Assembly (NCBI RefSeq): GCF_014202415.1
Contig: NZ_JACHGR010000011.1
Coordinates: 1 to 64,000, forward strand
Reading direction: 5' to 3'
Length of the DNA stretch: 64,000 bases
From: Tolumonas osonensis
Lineage (GTDB): Bacteria; Pseudomonadota; Gammaproteobacteria; Enterobacterales; Aeromonadaceae
The notes below the pieces were generated by a model that was not told where the DNA came from, searched no databases, and worked only from the letters and a program-made list of their open reading frames with translations. Below, in pieces: positions 1-8,569 of the stretch. A program made the position numbers and the translations under genes. The stretch's first letter is position 1. Each line of letters begins with the position of its first letter.

Positions 1-50
1 CCGGCCTGTCACGCCGGGGGTCGCGGGTTCGAGTCCCGTCCACTCCGCCA
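1..50 (+). tRNA. tRNA-Asp (GTC), 3' part only
   Basis: The window opens inside the anticodon stem. CCGGC (1-5) pairs with GCCGG (13-17) around the loop CTGTCAC, which gives anticodon GTC (8-10). A T-arm with GGTTCGA, the 3' acceptor strand and an encoded CCA (48-50) follow. The 5' half lies outside the window. Confidence 0.93.
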
Positions 51-62
51 CTGAAAAAGAGA

Positions 63-91
63 AGCCCTGAGCAACTGCTCAGGGCTTTTTG
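63..91 (+). terminator. Rho-independent terminator after tRNA-Asp
   Basis: AGCCCTGAGCA (63-73) pairs perfectly with TGCTCAGGGCT (76-86) across a 2-nt gap, so the loop opens slightly in practice. A T run follows. It sits 12 nt after the tRNA CCA end. Confidence 0.9.
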
Positions 92-243
92 TTTTACATC
101 CTGATTCAGGATGTTCAGCAGAACCGTAATGCCAAATATCCTGCGTGTCTGTTTATAAAATAATCATAAATTCCTTTTGTATGTATGATTATTGTTATTA
201 AAATCATTCCTATCGACTCCAATAAAGTGTAATAGAAAACGAA

Positions 244-1038
244 ATGTTTGTTGTTAAGTTTATTAATAATGAAGCGAATGTTGTCGATTCTTTCATCGCC
301 CAGATGAATGCAATGGTGCGGAATGATCTTGCGCATTATCCAGACACATTCAGAATGATCAAGATAACAGCGAATAGAGCTGTTTATTGTTATTCTTTCG
401 AACAACGGGTTTTCTATATAAAGCTTTATTTTTTTTCCAATCCGCTTAAATATTTCAAACATCTTTTTCGTTATTCTCATGGTATTCATGGCTATAAAAA
501 AAGTATCCGTTTGCTTAATGAGAACGTTTCAACGGCGACACCTGTCTTAGCCATGTCCTATCTGGGTGGCTTACGTAGTCTGGTGGTTCATGAGGCAATA
601 CCGGGTGTTGATGCAGAAGAATTTTTCATAAAGAATTCCCATAACCAAAGTCAGAGATATACCGTACTTAAAAAAATAGGTGCTTTAATCGCAGAATTGT
701 TTTCTAAGGGTTTTTCTCATGGGGATATGAATTTTGGCGGGTTTATTGTGGATGTCCAGGATGAAAAAATATCCGTCTCTCTCATTGACGTGGATAACAT
801 AACTAATAAACCCCAAAAACAATTCCGTGATATTGTGAATCTTAATGCGCATCTCTTTATGACGGCAAAAAAAGCTCAGGTCGAGATGCTCAGTAATGAT
901 GAGCTGAAAGCAATGTATTTGTCTGTGCTGAGTATTTACAATTTTGGCATGACGGATGCTGTCTTTTTTGAGCAGTTGAATCTGGAAACAGAACAGAAAC
1001 TGATCCGATGGGGACAGAAAGGCTATATTGCTATTTAA
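244..1038 (+). CDS. LPS core kinase-like protein (WaaY/InaA-like)
   Basis: This 264-aa protein has a shrunken protein-kinase fold signature like the kinases that phosphorylate LPS core heptose or Kdo. It carries an HGD catalytic-loop motif (HGDMNFGG, about residue 160) and a metal-binding IDVD motif about 20 residues later. In related kinases the loop reads HGDxxxxN; here the Asn position is Gly, so activity may be altered. The gene is convergent with the LPS core glycosyltransferase operon, which supports an envelope role. It is clearly more AT-rich than its neighbours, as LPS loci often are. The ribosome-binding site before the ATG is weak, and an internal Met at residue 21 is an alternative start. 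The family assignment is moderate and the substrate is unknown. Confidence 0.6.
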   Translation: MFVVKFINNEANVVDSFIAQMNAMVRNDLAHYPDTFRMIKITANRAVYCYSFEQRVFYIKLYFFSNPLKYFKHLFRYSHGIHGYKKSIRLLNENVSTATPVLAMSYLGGLRSLVVHEAIPGVDAEEFFIKNSHNQSQRYTVLKKIGALIAELFSKGFSHGDMNFGGFIVDVQDEKISVSLIDVDNITNKPQKQFRDIVNLNAHLFMTAKKAQVEMLSNDELKAMYLSVLSIYNFGMTDAVFFEQLNLETEQKLIRWGQKGYIAI

Positions 1039-1055
1039 TCACCTTTCTGACGGTT

Positions 1056-2156
1056 TTAATCTTTATACTTTAAGAGTTTCAATAACTCGCTGCAGTGCTG
1101 GTCGACATCCGTAATTTGTGGCATGAACTGATCCGGTTGCGAGAGAATCAGCGGCGCATTTTTCTGCATCCGGAGGAATTTTTCCAGTGCCTCTGTCAGT
1201 GATTCAGTTGTGCGCTGGAAGCGGGTACAGGCTGGTTCTGCAATAACCTCAGTGGCGCCTACGGTATTGGCCAATATAACAGGTGTTCCGCATAGCACAG
1301 CTTCAGGTCCTACCAGTCCGAAAGGTTCGTATTTTGACGCCAGAATGGCGGCATCTGCTGCTGCATACAACGCAGGCATGTCATTACGGAAACCAAGATT
1401 GATGACTCGCGGATGTGTGACTGCTTTCCGACTGGCAATTGCCAGAACAAAACGTTTATCCGCTTTTTCCAGTGCACCCAGTATGAGATCCAGCCCTTTC
1501 CGATCATGGTTATTCGATGGAAATAAAAGCAGGATCTGGTCATGCTGAATGCCCAGTTCTTTTCTTATTTGTGCTCTCTCTTTTCTCGCATCTAGTGAAA
1601 AGGAACTGAAGCTGACTGGCGGGTAGATAATGTGTAGTTTATCTTTGTCGATTTGATAATGATCGATAACTTCCTGGCCGACCTGTCTGGAATGAGCAAC
1701 GATACATTTTGCGTGTTTATAAAAAGAAGTTTCTCTCTTTATTGTCAGATAATCAAAAATTCCATGATGTGTCTTTTTTACCGCATTTAAAAAACCTTTA
1801 TGGGTACCGCCAACGACCGCGATATCGGTTGGACCTGATACACGTGTCAGGCCAATAGTTGGCCACGCATTATTAATATATTTTAATGCGGTGATATCAA
1901 ACAGGTGCTTGTTGATTCTGGAAAATGGCGTGAAATCAGGAACTTTGACAAATTCTACACTAGATGGGGCAATTCCTGGCCAGCTGATTTTACGGGCGAT
2001 AACCCGCAAAGGAATATTTCTGGCGGACAGGTTTTCTATGAGATCTAATGCATATCGTTCCATACCGCCACCAGGCTTGATGGTATGGTAAATGATATTG
2101 ATGCCTGTCATGCTGTCGTTACTCAATTTGTCAGATCCCATAGTGTTATCAATCAT
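1056..2156 (-). CDS. GT4-family glycosyltransferase (LPS core)
   Basis: This 366-aa glycosyltransferase has the GT-B fold signatures of family GT4 (WaaG/WaaB group). It has a glycine-rich acceptor loop GGGMERYALDL near the N terminus and the C-terminal EX7E-type motif EPFGLVGPE followed by CGTPVI, which binds the sugar nucleotide. It probably adds a hexose to the LPS core at the cytoplasmic face of the inner membrane. It is the last gene of the minus-strand LPS operon, 19 nt after the GT2-GT4 fusion gene. The ATG at 2156 has only a weak ribosome-binding site. Met16 (2111), which sits directly before the conserved INIIYH strand, may be the true start. Donor and linkage cannot be read from the sequence. 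Confidence 0.75.
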   Translation of the reverse strand: MIDNTMGSDKLSNDSMTGINIIYHTIKPGGGMERYALDLIENLSARNIPLRVIARKISWPGIAPSSVEFVKVPDFTPFSRINKHLFDITALKYINNAWPTIGLTRVSGPTDIAVVGGTHKGFLNAVKKTHHGIFDYLTIKRETSFYKHAKCIVAHSRQVGQEVIDHYQIDKDKLHIIYPPVSFSSFSLDARKERAQIRKELGIQHDQILLLFPSNNHDRKGLDLILGALEKADKRFVLAIASRKAVTHPRVINLGFRNDMPALYAAADAAILASKYEPFGLVGPEAVLCGTPVILANTVGATEVIAEPACTRFQRTTESLTEALEKFLRMQKNAPLILSQPDQFMPQITDVDQHCSELLKLLKYKD

Positions 2157-2175
2157 CGCTGCCTAGTTCAGTTTT

Positions 2176-3993
2176 TTAAAGTAGTGAACGATAAAGCGCA
2201 AGGTAACGCTTTGCCATGGAGGCAGGAGTGAAATTATCCAGTTTTTCTTTGGCAGTTATCGCCAGACCTTCTCTTAATGGCTTGTTATTAAACAAACGGA
2301 GGATGGCTTCAGCCAAGGCGTCGGCATTGTTCACCGGGATGAGCAGGCCGGTTTCTTCATGTTTTACGATGTCCGGGATTCCATCCACATCACTGGCAAT
2401 GATGGGTACTCTGAAATCCATCACATCCAGCAGGGTCGAACCCAAGCCTTCATTTCGGGATGGAAAGACAAAGAGATCCAGAGCGGCAAAATAGTCACCC
2501 GGATTCTTTTTGAACCCTAACCATTCCATATTGCGCAGATGCTGGCTCTCTTCCCTGAATTGTTCACCATCCGGACCATCACCCAACATAATAAAGTGAA
2601 TATTGGGCACCTTATTTTCGAGCAGCACGGCTGCCTTGATGATTTCGCGTTGTCCCTTGTGCTTATCAACTAATGCGCCGGCATGTCCGATCAGAAATTT
2701 GTCCTGATACTGCTGGCGGATCTTTTTGCTGATCTCCGGGTGATGAGGCAGATGCGCCAATGCGCTGGGGATCGTTGTGACCGGAGTGAGTTGCAATCCG
2801 GCAAGATAATTGGCGATTGGCGAGGAGATGGCTACCGCCTGGCTGGCCTGTTTGTAGCAGAGTTTATTGAATAAATTCTGTTTTACTGGCTGCGGTACCC
2901 GGCGGGTCAGAATATAAGGCGTACCTCGCAAGCGGTTTTCAATCCATGCCCAATGGACGGCCTTTGCTTCATGCGCATGGATCAGGTCTATTTTCGGGTG
3001 AGTAGCAAAATGCCCCATCAACTGATGGTTGGCGGCAATAAACTCAAGATTGCTGACGCCTTTCAGATGCTCCCGCAGCGGCGAGTTATCCCGGCAGACC
3101 AGATACTGTTTCAGGCCATGCTGTGCCAGCTCTTTGATTAATAACTCTGTTTGTCGTTCTCCACCCCGGAAGCCTTTCGCTAAGTTGACATGCATGATGG
3201 TCGGTGTCATCGGTGATCCTTTGGGTGTACTGCGTTGCATCACCCATAACTCGGCATATTTCAGAAAGGTGTAATAAGCAGAGATCACGGATAACAGGAA
3301 GCCCGCCGATCCATCCAGCAAGCCGCGCTGGAAAAAATACATCCGGCAGAATCTCAGCAGGGAATGCATGGAGGCAGCGAGAAGAGTGGTACGTTTCCCT
3401 TGCTGATATTTGGCCAGGGCCCAGTCATGGGCATAGCCGGAGGATTTAGAAACATGATGCCGCAGACTTTTGTAGGGATAATGGATCAGATCGTTTTTCA
3501 GGCGTTTTACCGCCATATCCTGCGGGATAATCACTTTTTCATGGACGTAGCTGTCGTTGTACGTGGTCAGAACTCTGGGATATAAGCGAAGAACCGGTTT
3601 GGGATACCAGCCACAGTGGCGGATATAGCGGCCGAAGTACCAGTTCAGGCGGGGTATCGAATAACCGGTGTTATCAGCGGGTTTGGCGATAACGGATTCT
3701 ATTTCTTCCCGCAGCTCCGGTGTGACACGCTCGTCAGCATCTAACCAGAGGCACCAGGTTCCGTTGGCAAGACGCTGAGCGCGTTGCCGCTGGACACCGA
3801 AACCCTGCCAGTCGCTGTCCTGATACACTTTTGCCTGATAGCGTTCGGCTATTTTCAATGTGTCATCCGTACTGCCTGAATCGAGAATGATTATTTCACT
3901 GACCCAGTCTTTAATCGTATCAAGACAGGCTGCCAGATGTTGTTCTTCGTTTTTGACGATCAGAATGGCGGAAATGAGGACATCTTCATTCAT
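2176..3993 (-). CDS. Fused GT2-GT4 glycosyltransferase (WaaE-like + GT4)
   Basis: This is a two-domain enzyme of 605 aa from the chosen start. Roughly residues 1-245 form a GT2 domain of the WaaE/KdtX type, which puts glucose on heptose I of the inner core. It shows a nucleotide-binding DSGSTDDT and a DxD-type LDADERV. From about residue 258, TIMHVNLAKGFRGGERQTEL opens a complete GT4 domain that ends with the donor-site segment SRNEGLGSTLLD and DVDGIPD. The ATG at 3993 is preferred over the longer frame from 4032: it has a GAGAG ribosome-binding site and overlaps the stop of the upstream heptosyltransferase by 8 nt, as expected for coupled translation. The two activities are usually separate proteins, so the fusion suggests consecutive core sugar additions. 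Sugar identities are inferred only from family resemblance. Confidence 0.8.
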   Translation of the reverse strand: MNEDVLISAILIVKNEEQHLAACLDTIKDWVSEIIILDSGSTDDTLKIAERYQAKVYQDSDWQGFGVQRQRAQRLANGTWCLWLDADERVTPELREEIESVIAKPADNTGYSIPRLNWYFGRYIRHCGWYPKPVLRLYPRVLTTYNDSYVHEKVIIPQDMAVKRLKNDLIHYPYKSLRHHVSKSSGYAHDWALAKYQQGKRTTLLAASMHSLLRFCRMYFFQRGLLDGSAGFLLSVISAYYTFLKYAELWVMQRSTPKGSPMTPTIMHVNLAKGFRGGERQTELLIKELAQHGLKQYLVCRDNSPLREHLKGVSNLEFIAANHQLMGHFATHPKIDLIHAHEAKAVHWAWIENRLRGTPYILTRRVPQPVKQNLFNKLCYKQASQAVAISSPIANYLAGLQLTPVTTIPSALAHLPHHPEISKKIRQQYQDKFLIGHAGALVDKHKGQREIIKAAVLLENKVPNIHFIMLGDGPDGEQFREESQHLRNMEWLGFKKNPGDYFAALDLFVFPSRNEGLGSTLLDVMDFRVPIIASDVDGIPDIVKHEETGLLIPVNNADALAEAILRLFNNKPLREGLAITAKEKLDNFTPASMAKRYLALYRSLL

Positions 3994-5053
3994 GGCTTCG
4001 GCTCTCTTTGATTTTTGCGGCCACTTCATCAAAACGCTGCTTAACGTCAGCGATCCGGATGTGCTGCATGGCGTCGGCTTGTTTTAGCCGCGTTCTCCAG
4101 GCTAACTGCGCCATGGGTTTTCCGGTCTGCGCCTCAATCAGCGTCTGATATACGCTGACGATGTAAGCCCGGCAGAAATAGGGGCCGGTTCTTTCCGGAT
4201 TGTGGTGCGCATAGAGACCAATGACCGGGGTGCCGACCGCCGTCGCCATATGTGCCGGTCCGGTGTCAGGCGCCAGAACCACGGTCGCCTGCTGAATCAG
4301 CGCCAGTAAGCGTTTCAGGGTGGTTTGTCCGACCAGATTAACCGGTTTGTGTTGGCAAAGTGCCGAGATCGCTTCGGCAAACTGTTTTTCCTGAAGAGCC
4401 GGACCTCCGCACAGGATCACATGGAATCCTTGTGTTGCAGCATGGTCAGCCAACGCGGCATAGCCTTCCTGGGTCCAGTTCTTATAGGCTTTACTGGCCG
4501 AGGGCGCGATCAGCAGCGTTGGTTTTTCTCCGCTGACGGTTTGCTTTGCCCAAGCATGATCGGCTTCAGTGATAGGGATATGCCATTGCGGTGTTAAATC
4601 ATGCACGCCCAATTCAGCGGCAAAGGCCATGAAGCCATCCAGGACATGCGGTGACTGTGGTGAGGGGACTTTGTGGTTAGTAAATAACGACTGACCATCC
4701 CCTGCACGCTGTTGGTCGAATCCAAGGGTTTTACCGGCTTTGATACCCAGGCTTAGTAAGCTGGCTCTGAGCGCGGATTGCATATGCAATAACGCGTCAA
4801 AACGGCGATGACGTAGCTGTTGCCAGATGGAGGTGTACGCCCGCAGCCCGGCGGCTTTATCAAATATGATGACTTCAACGCCCGGTAGATCATGCAGCAG
4901 GCTGGCTTCGGCTTTGCCCATGATCCAGGTGATTTTAGTCTGCGGCCACTGGCGCTGGATGGCCTGCACCATGGCCACGGCGTGTACGCAGTCACCAATC
5001 GCAGAAAGGCGGATAAGACACAGCGCTTCAGGCGCGCGGAGAAACAAAGGCAT
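3986..5053 (-). CDS. GT9 LPS heptosyltransferase
   Basis: This 355-aa GT9-family protein transfers ADP-heptose to the LPS core. The N-terminal IRLSAIGDCVHAVAMVQAI matches the acceptor-side Rossmann strand of WaaC/WaaQ enzymes. The C-terminal PDTGPAHMATAVGTPVIGLY is the ADP-heptose-binding signature. It lies 103 nt after waaF and overlaps the GT2-GT4 gene by 8 nt. A second GT9 besides waaF is expected to be heptosyltransferase I (WaaC) or III (WaaQ). The motif spacing looks WaaC-like, but I cannot decide between them without an alignment, so no symbol is given. Confidence 0.85.
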   Translation of the reverse strand: MPLFLRAPEALCLIRLSAIGDCVHAVAMVQAIQRQWPQTKITWIMGKAEASLLHDLPGVEVIIFDKAAGLRAYTSIWQQLRHRRFDALLHMQSALRASLLSLGIKAGKTLGFDQQRAGDGQSLFTNHKVPSPQSPHVLDGFMAFAAELGVHDLTPQWHIPITEADHAWAKQTVSGEKPTLLIAPSASKAYKNWTQEGYAALADHAATQGFHVILCGGPALQEKQFAEAISALCQHKPVNLVGQTTLKRLLALIQQATVVLAPDTGPAHMATAVGTPVIGLYAHHNPERTGPYFCRAYIVSVYQTLIEAQTGKPMAQLAWRTRLKQADAMQHIRIADVKQRFDEVAAKIKESRSHE

Positions 5054-5156
5054 AGTGTTATCGCTTGGGCGGAATATGCAGATATTATGCTTTACAAAGG
5101 ATGAATAGGGAAATCACCACAGCAGAATGTGACTTTTCCTTCTGCTGTGATGAATC

Positions 5157-6182
5157 TTATAACGCGGCTAATGCCTGCCAGACCATGTCCGGTGATAGTT
5201 CGGTCAGACATTTCAGATGCTTCAGCGGACACTGCTTTTTGAAGCAGGGACGACAGCTGATGTCAGTTTGCACCACTTTTACCTTCTGCGAAAGCGGCGG
5301 GGTATAGCCGGGAGAGGTGGAGCCATAAACTGCGACCAGCGGGGTGCCGACTGCAGCAGCGATATGCATCAGACCGGAGTCATTGCTCACCACTTTATGG
5401 CAGGCAGCGAGTAAATCGAGGGCTTCGGTCAGACTGGTGGTGCCAGCGATCAGATGACAATGTGCCTGCTGCTCTGGCGTCAGATGCGCGTGGATGGCGC
5501 GGGCAACGGGCTGATCTTTGGCGGAACCGAAAATCCAGACATCACCGCCTTGCTCAATCCAGCGTTGCGCGATCGCCGCATAGTGCTGTTCCGGCCAGCG
5601 TTTCGCCGGACCAAATTCGGCGCCAGGGCATAAGCCTAAAACCGCTCTTTCGGTGGTGAGAGAGAGCCGTTCTTTGACGGCGGTCTGCTGCGCGGTGTCG
5701 ACTTGCAGGGATGGATACGGTATGGCGGGTAAATCCTTGGCAGAATGCATTTTCCGGTGCGGGAAGGCTAATGCGCAGTAACGCTCGACCATCAGCGGGA
5801 AGCTTTCTTTGTTGCGACGCAGATCGTTCAGCAGACCGTAGCGGGATTCACCCTTCCAGCCGGTACGCAGTGGAATACCGGCGAACAGCGGGATCAGGGC
5901 GGACTTCAGCGAATTGGGCAGAATGATCGCCTGGCCGTACTTATTGTTTTTCAGTTGACGGCCGAGTCGCCAGCGCGCAGCCAGATTGAAATCGCCATGG
6001 CCCAACGGCATTTCTATCGCCTTATCTACTTCCGGCATCCGCGCCAGCAAGGGCAGACACCAGCGGGGCGCCATAACATGCAGTTTCATGTGTGGATGCT
6101 GTTGCTTCAGGGTGATATAGAGACTTTGTGACATCACCATGTCGCCGACCCAGGCCGGCCCGATAATAAGCATATTTGACAT
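5157..6182 (-). CDS. waaF: ADP-heptose:LPS heptosyltransferase II
   Basis: WaaF adds the second L-glycero-D-manno-heptose to heptose I of the inner core, using ADP-heptose at the cytoplasmic membrane face. The start is Met-Ser-Asn-Met-Leu-Ile at 6182; ATG there shares one base with the TAA of the upstream ligase gene (TAATG), so translation is coupled. The protein is 341 aa, close to the usual 348. It carries IIGPAWVGDMVMSQSLY at the N terminus, then PGAEFGPAKRWP, and the C-terminal NDSGLMHIAAAVGTPLVAVYG typical of WaaF. Its donor is made by HldD, encoded upstream in the same orientation. Confidence 0.92.
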   Translation of the reverse strand: MSNMLIIGPAWVGDMVMSQSLYITLKQQHPHMKLHVMAPRWCLPLLARMPEVDKAIEMPLGHGDFNLAARWRLGRQLKNNKYGQAIILPNSLKSALIPLFAGIPLRTGWKGESRYGLLNDLRRNKESFPLMVERYCALAFPHRKMHSAKDLPAIPYPSLQVDTAQQTAVKERLSLTTERAVLGLCPGAEFGPAKRWPEQHYAAIAQRWIEQGGDVWIFGSAKDQPVARAIHAHLTPEQQAHCHLIAGTTSLTEALDLLAACHKVVSNDSGLMHIAAAVGTPLVAVYGSTSPGYTPPLSQKVKVVQTDISCRPCFKKQCPLKHLKCLTELSPDMVWQALAAL

Positions 6183-7432
6183 TACAGTAAGCTCTTGTCT
6201 GTCATCAATTGTTGAGAACGGAGCGCGGAATATAAGAATATGACCGAAACACAATAAAACACGATGCCTGAGCTGTGGTACAAAAAGGCCTGACTCAGGC
6301 TGTAATCGATCGTGGAAAGCACCACTATAACGCCACCGGCCGCTAATGTGCGAACTTCCGGTGCAAATGACGGTTTCAGATATTGTTTAAACAGATACAG
6401 CGGGATCAGCAGCAGTGCCAGCAGAGCGCCTAACCCGATGATGCCTCGTTTGGCCATTTCATCCAGGAACTGGTTGTGAGCGTGGCTGTTAAAATCGTAG
6501 GCTTCCTTGGTGATCAAGCCTCGTTTGTATTGCTGTTCCTGTGACAGGCGCACACCATGGCGACCCCAGCCAAACAGCGGTTTTTCCAGGAAGCTGTCGA
6601 CCGAACTTTTCCAGATTTCAAAACGGTGTCCCAGCGAGGTGTTTTTATTTTTTCCGGAAAAATAAAGACTGATATCGCTTTTCGCCGCTTCGATACGTTT
6701 GGGTACACCACTTTGTGGCGTCAGGCAGAAGATGACTAATAACGTCAGCGCCAGACTCATACCCAGTTTTACTTTCGGTGAGAACCAGTCCCTGAAAATA
6801 CGGTAGAGCACAAACAGGATCACCGGAAATAATACCCAGCCACCGCGGGAGCCGGAAAGGATGCTGCCCAGCACGCCAAACGCGGATGCTGCCGCAAAAT
6901 AGACAGTCAGACCCCGGTTGGCTGTTTTTATGCTCCACATCACGCCACATAGGCTGATCAATCCCAGCGTCATGCTGATATCGCCGCCCTGGATCGGCAC
7001 CATCCATTCAAAGGCCCGGCCGTAACCGGTTACCAGGCGATCATATAATGCCCGGCCGCCGGCGGTGATGGCCCCTGTCGCGATCCCTGTCATCAGCCAT
7101 TTGAAGCGGGGGGGATTGCGCAGACAGAACAATAAGACCGCCGCACCCATGATGACTTTGCTCGGACGGTCAAACTCCCGGAGTGTTCCGCCATCGGTGA
7201 GAATCGACAGACCGTGGATCAGCGGATAAATCAGGAGAATGCCAAACAGTAACCAGCTGTTTTTATCCAGCATCTGATAGCTCCGTTTCCTGAAAAGCAG
7301 GGGCAATGACATAAGCAGCAGTACCGCAGGCGCGTAAGAGTAGCCACTTCTCGTACTGATACAGAGTACACCGAACAAAAGATAACAACTTTGAATTATC
7401 AGGGATTTTATCTGTTCACTGCTTACTGGCAT
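6182..7432 (-). CDS. O-antigen ligase family protein (WaaL-like)
   Basis: This 416-aa polytopic membrane protein has many hydrophobic segments. Its large periplasmic loop contains the Wzy_C motif HAHNQFLDEMAKRGIIGL, typical of O-antigen ligases, which join undecaprenyl-linked O-antigen to lipid A-core in the periplasm. LSGSRGGW precedes the loop and supplies a conserved Arg. It is the first gene of the block that continues into waaF and the other glycosyltransferases. A terminator hairpin separates it from hldD. WaaL and Wzy polymerases share this domain; location in the core cluster favours the ligase. Confidence 0.8.
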   Translation of the reverse strand: MPVSSEQIKSLIIQSCYLLFGVLCISTRSGYSYAPAVLLLMSLPLLFRKRSYQMLDKNSWLLFGILLIYPLIHGLSILTDGGTLREFDRPSKVIMGAAVLLFCLRNPPRFKWLMTGIATGAITAGGRALYDRLVTGYGRAFEWMVPIQGGDISMTLGLISLCGVMWSIKTANRGLTVYFAAASAFGVLGSILSGSRGGWVLFPVILFVLYRIFRDWFSPKVKLGMSLALTLLVIFCLTPQSGVPKRIEAAKSDISLYFSGKNKNTSLGHRFEIWKSSVDSFLEKPLFGWGRHGVRLSQEQQYKRGLITKEAYDFNSHAHNQFLDEMAKRGIIGLGALLALLLIPLYLFKQYLKPSFAPEVRTLAAGGVIVVLSTIDYSLSQAFLYHSSGIVFYCVSVIFLYSALRSQQLMTDKSLL

Positions 7433-7444
7433 GTGTGTTCCGCA

Positions 7445-7480
7445 TAAAAATTAAGCATAGTCTTGAGTAAGACTATGCTT
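7445..7480 (-). terminator. Rho-independent terminator between hldD and the LPS operon
   Basis: On the minus strand a perfect 12-bp stem, AAGCATAGTCTT (7453-7464) with AAGACTATGCTT (7469-7480), closes a 4-nt loop. AATTTTTATG follows. It lies 36 nt after the hldD stop and only 12 nt before the ligase start. Confidence 0.85.
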
Positions 7481-7516
7481 CTGGATTTGCTTATTGGGTT
7501 AATAGCCGGAGAACGT

Positions 7517-8470
7517 TTATTTGTTCAGCCACGCCATGTATTCAGCCACACCTTCGGCGACGGTACGGAATTTAACATCGCAGCCGGTCGCGCGCAATTT
7601 GGTCAGGTCGGCCTGGGTGAAGCTCTGATAGCGGCCTTTCAGGTGATCCGGGAACGGGATGTATTCGATTTCGCCTTTCCCGTGGTGTTTCAATACTGCT
7701 TCCGCGACGTTCTGGAACGGTTCTGCGTTGCCGGTGCCGCAGTTGAAGATGCCGGATTTGTCCGGGTGATTCAGGAACCACAGCACGACTTTGGCCACGT
7801 CTTCGACGTAGACGAAGTCACGGGTCTGACCGCCGTTCGGGAAGCCATCGCAGCCTTCGAACAGTTTGACGTTTTCGCCCTTCAGTACCTGATTGTTCAG
7901 ATGGAAGGCGACGCTGGCCATGCTGCCTTTGTGCTGTTCCCGCGGGCCGTAGACGTTGAAGTATTTCAGACCGACGATCTGCAGATCGGTTTCCGGCAGG
8001 ATGCGGCGCACATATTCGTCAAACAGGAACTTGGAGTAGCCGTACACGTTCAGCGGCTGTTCGAAACGACGTTCTTCGATAAAATTGTCGTTGCGACCAC
8101 CATAGGTGGCGGCAGAGGAGGCATAGATAAACTGCACGCCGTATTCCAGACAGTAATGCAGCAGGTCTTTGGAATATTCGTAGTTGACGTCCATGACGAA
8201 CTTGCCGTTCCACTCGGTGGTGGCAGAACAGGCGCCCTGATGCAGGATGGCGCTGATGCCGCCCCATTCCTCAAAATGATCACCGGAAACGATGCGGGCA
8301 ATGAATTCGTCTTTGTCGATGTAATCGGCGATATCCAGGTCGACCAGATTGATGAACTTGGTTCCGTCAGTCAGATCGTCGACCACCACGATGTCTTTGC
8401 GACCTGCTTCGTTTAATGCTTTTACCAGATTACTGCCGATAAAACCGGCGCCACCAGTTACGATGATCAT
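7517..8470 (-). CDS. hldD: ADP-L-glycero-D-manno-heptose 6-epimerase
   Basis: HldD converts ADP-D-glycero-D-manno-heptose to the L-glycero form, the donor used by heptosyltransferases such as WaaF. It is an extended short-chain dehydrogenase. The N-terminal [13 protein letters not shown] is the NADP-binding glycine motif and [12 protein letters not shown] is the catalytic YxxxK. The C-terminal half shows [10 protein letters not shown]. Length 317 aa, against 310 in E. coli. It lies downstream of the second malK in the same direction with a 99-nt gap, and is separated from the LPS operon by a strong terminator. A promoter in 8471-8569 is likely, but I could not fix its elements. Confidence 0.96.
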   Translation of the reverse strand: MIIVTGGAGFIGSNLVKALNEAGRKDIVVVDDLTDGTKFINLVDLDIADYIDKDEFIARIVSGDHFEEWGGISAILHQGACSATTEWNGKFVMDVNYEYSKDLLHYCLEYGVQFIYASSAATYGGRNDNFIEERRFEQPLNVYGYSKFLFDEYVRRILPETDLQIVGLKYFNVYGPREQHKGSMASVAFHLNNQVLKGENVKLFEGCDGFPNGGQTRDFVYVEDVAKVVLWFLNHPDKSGIFNCGTGNAEPFQNVAEAVLKHHGKGEIEYIPFPDHLKGRYQSFTQADLTKLRATGCDVKFRTVAEGVAEYMAWLNK

Positions 8471-8569
8471 GTGCTATCGCCTCGCAGACGTTATCCAATG
8501 TTGCCCGGGCATGTCCGGGAATATGCCGGCAGTTTACCATATTTAATCCGCACTGCAGCGGCTTCCGTA

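Noticed and set aside
115-489. 124-codon minus-strand frame overlapping the kinase-like gene
   Set aside because: It starts inside the kinase-like gene and ends near the tRNA terminator. It has no motif, and the sense frame has HGD/IDVD kinase signatures.
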